Shown here piece by piece: positions 63,621 through 64,000 of a stretch of 64,000 nt of DNA. Under the pieces are notes generated by a model that was not told the origin of the DNA, did not search any database, and saw only the letters and a list, made by a program, of their open reading frames with translations. Location of the stretch: contig SHBX01000005.1 of NCBI GenBank assembly GCA_004211785.1, forward strand, positions 1 through 64,000, given 5' to 3'. Position numbers and translations under genes: made by a program. The first letter of the stretch is position 1. Each line of letters starts with the position of its first letter. Source of the stretch: Winogradskyella sp. Lineage in GTDB: Bacteria > Bacteroidota > Bacteroidia > Flavobacteriales > Flavobacteriaceae.

Positions 63621-63656
63621 AAACGCTCAGTTGACATCTGTTAACTGGGCGTTTTT
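63621..63656 (+). terminator. terminator after the 62563 lipoprotein gene
   Basis: RNA arms AAACGCTCAGTTGA (63621-63634) and TTAACTGGGCGTTT (63641-63654) pair with G-U positions; T-run follows. It lies about 107 bases past the stop. Confidence 0.65.
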
Positions 63657-63718
63657 CTTTTATTGAAATTTATTAGTTAAGATTAATAAGAAGATTTCGG
63701 TAGACTGGAGAATATTTT

Positions 63719-63901
63719 TTATATCGGAAAATTCAAAGAAGAACAATGAAATTGGGGAGATGGAGCAAACTGAGTAAATACTTCATACATTGGTATAAAC
63801 ACAAAAACAAGAATAAAAAAGAATGCTATTAGCTTAAGAGGAAAGCTCACTTTTCTAGATTCTATATAGTCAAGATTAATTGTGTCAAAATTTATTTCCA
63901 T
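63719..63901 (-). CDS. tiny single-span membrane protein
   Basis: A 60-residue protein from ATG at 63901 (MEINFDTINLDYIESRKVSF); an upstream TTG at 63916 is rejected. One hydrophobic helix at about 23-42 (LKLIAFFFILVFVFIPMYEVF). No family recognised and the coding nature rests on the hydrophobic pattern alone. Confidence 0.4.
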   Translation of the reverse strand: MEINFDTINLDYIESRKVSFPLKLIAFFFILVFVFIPMYEVFTQFAPSPQFHCSSLNFPI

Positions 63902-64000
63902 AACATAAAGATACAAAAATCACTACCCTCCATACATAGTGATTAATTATTTTAATGTAGATGAATATAATTTCTTCTTATTCGGCACTAAAAAACTTCT

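Noticed and set aside
63961..64000. Open frame starting ATG (MNIISSYSALKNF) that runs off the right edge
   Set aside because: Only 13 codons are visible, with no ribosome site or promoter box that would support it; it could be a partial gene but cannot be claimed.

Overview
The window is a low-GC, gene-dense chromosomal segment from a member of the Bacteroidota, most likely a marine Flavobacteriaceae. Support comes from a b558-type sdhC-sdhA-sdhB succinate dehydrogenase locus, a MoxR/Bat aerotolerance-type operon, a TonB receptor paired with a DUF5689 lipoprotein, DUF1800/DUF1501 exported proteins, ribosomal protein L21 with a long Lys/Ala linker and a C-terminal helix-hairpin-helix domain, and promoters of the Bacteroidota type (TTTG-N19-TAnnTTTG). 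The genus cannot be fixed from the sequence alone. No rRNA, tRNA, CRISPR array, prophage or complete insertion sequence was seen.

Layout. 1-5.5 kb: a Crp/Fnr-type regulator, a tiny Gly-rich membrane protein, a secreted BNR/sortilin-like protein and a putative outer-membrane barrel protein. 5.6-10 kb: sdhC-sdhA-[DUF2846 protein]-[small membrane protein]-sdhB, an sdh operon split by two foreign-looking genes and closed by a strong terminator. 10.1-19.5 kb: an M28 peptidase, a membrane-anchored MutS-like ATPase, the rplU-rpmA pair, an M16 peptidase pair (catalytic partner plus inactive partner fused to a LolA-like domain), an EamA transporter, an HMA lipoprotein and a small membrane protein. 19.6-25.1 kb: a TonB receptor and DUF5689 lipoprotein divergent from a secreted endonuclease/exonuclease/phosphatase-fold enzyme, a plausible uptake locus.

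25.6-35.4 kb: penicillin-binding protein 1C and an alpha-2-macroglobulin lipoprotein, a pair that is adjacent in many bacteria, separated here by an SH3 protein, an ABM-fold enzyme and a DUF559 nuclease-like gene flanked on both sides by purine/pyrimidine palindromes. 35.5-43.4 kb: an aldehyde dehydrogenase of the ALDH7 type, DUF1800/DUF1501 proteins, and a four-gene minus-strand operon (aldo/keto reductase, SDR, HD protein, AlbA_2 protein). 43.5-52.7 kb: moxR, a DUF58 protein, a BatD-like two-membrane-segment protein, batA, batB, batC, batD, batE.

52.7-58.1 kb: a small membrane protein, then SulP transporter, universal stress protein, second SulP transporter and beta-carbonic anhydrase, which together look like a bicarbonate-handling operon. 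58.2-64 kb: cvpA, a conserved small protein, pheS, a small protein bracketed by two kinds of dispersed inverted repeat, a Skp/OmpH chaperone, gpsA, a lipoprotein gene preceded by a near-canonical sigma-54 promoter, and a tiny membrane protein.

The best candidates for something little described are the palindrome-flanked DUF559 gene inside the pbpC/alpha-2-macroglobulin pair, the two genes wedged into the sdh operon, and the SulP-Usp-SulP-carbonic anhydrase cluster. All functional statements are from motif recognition by eye; no database search was run.
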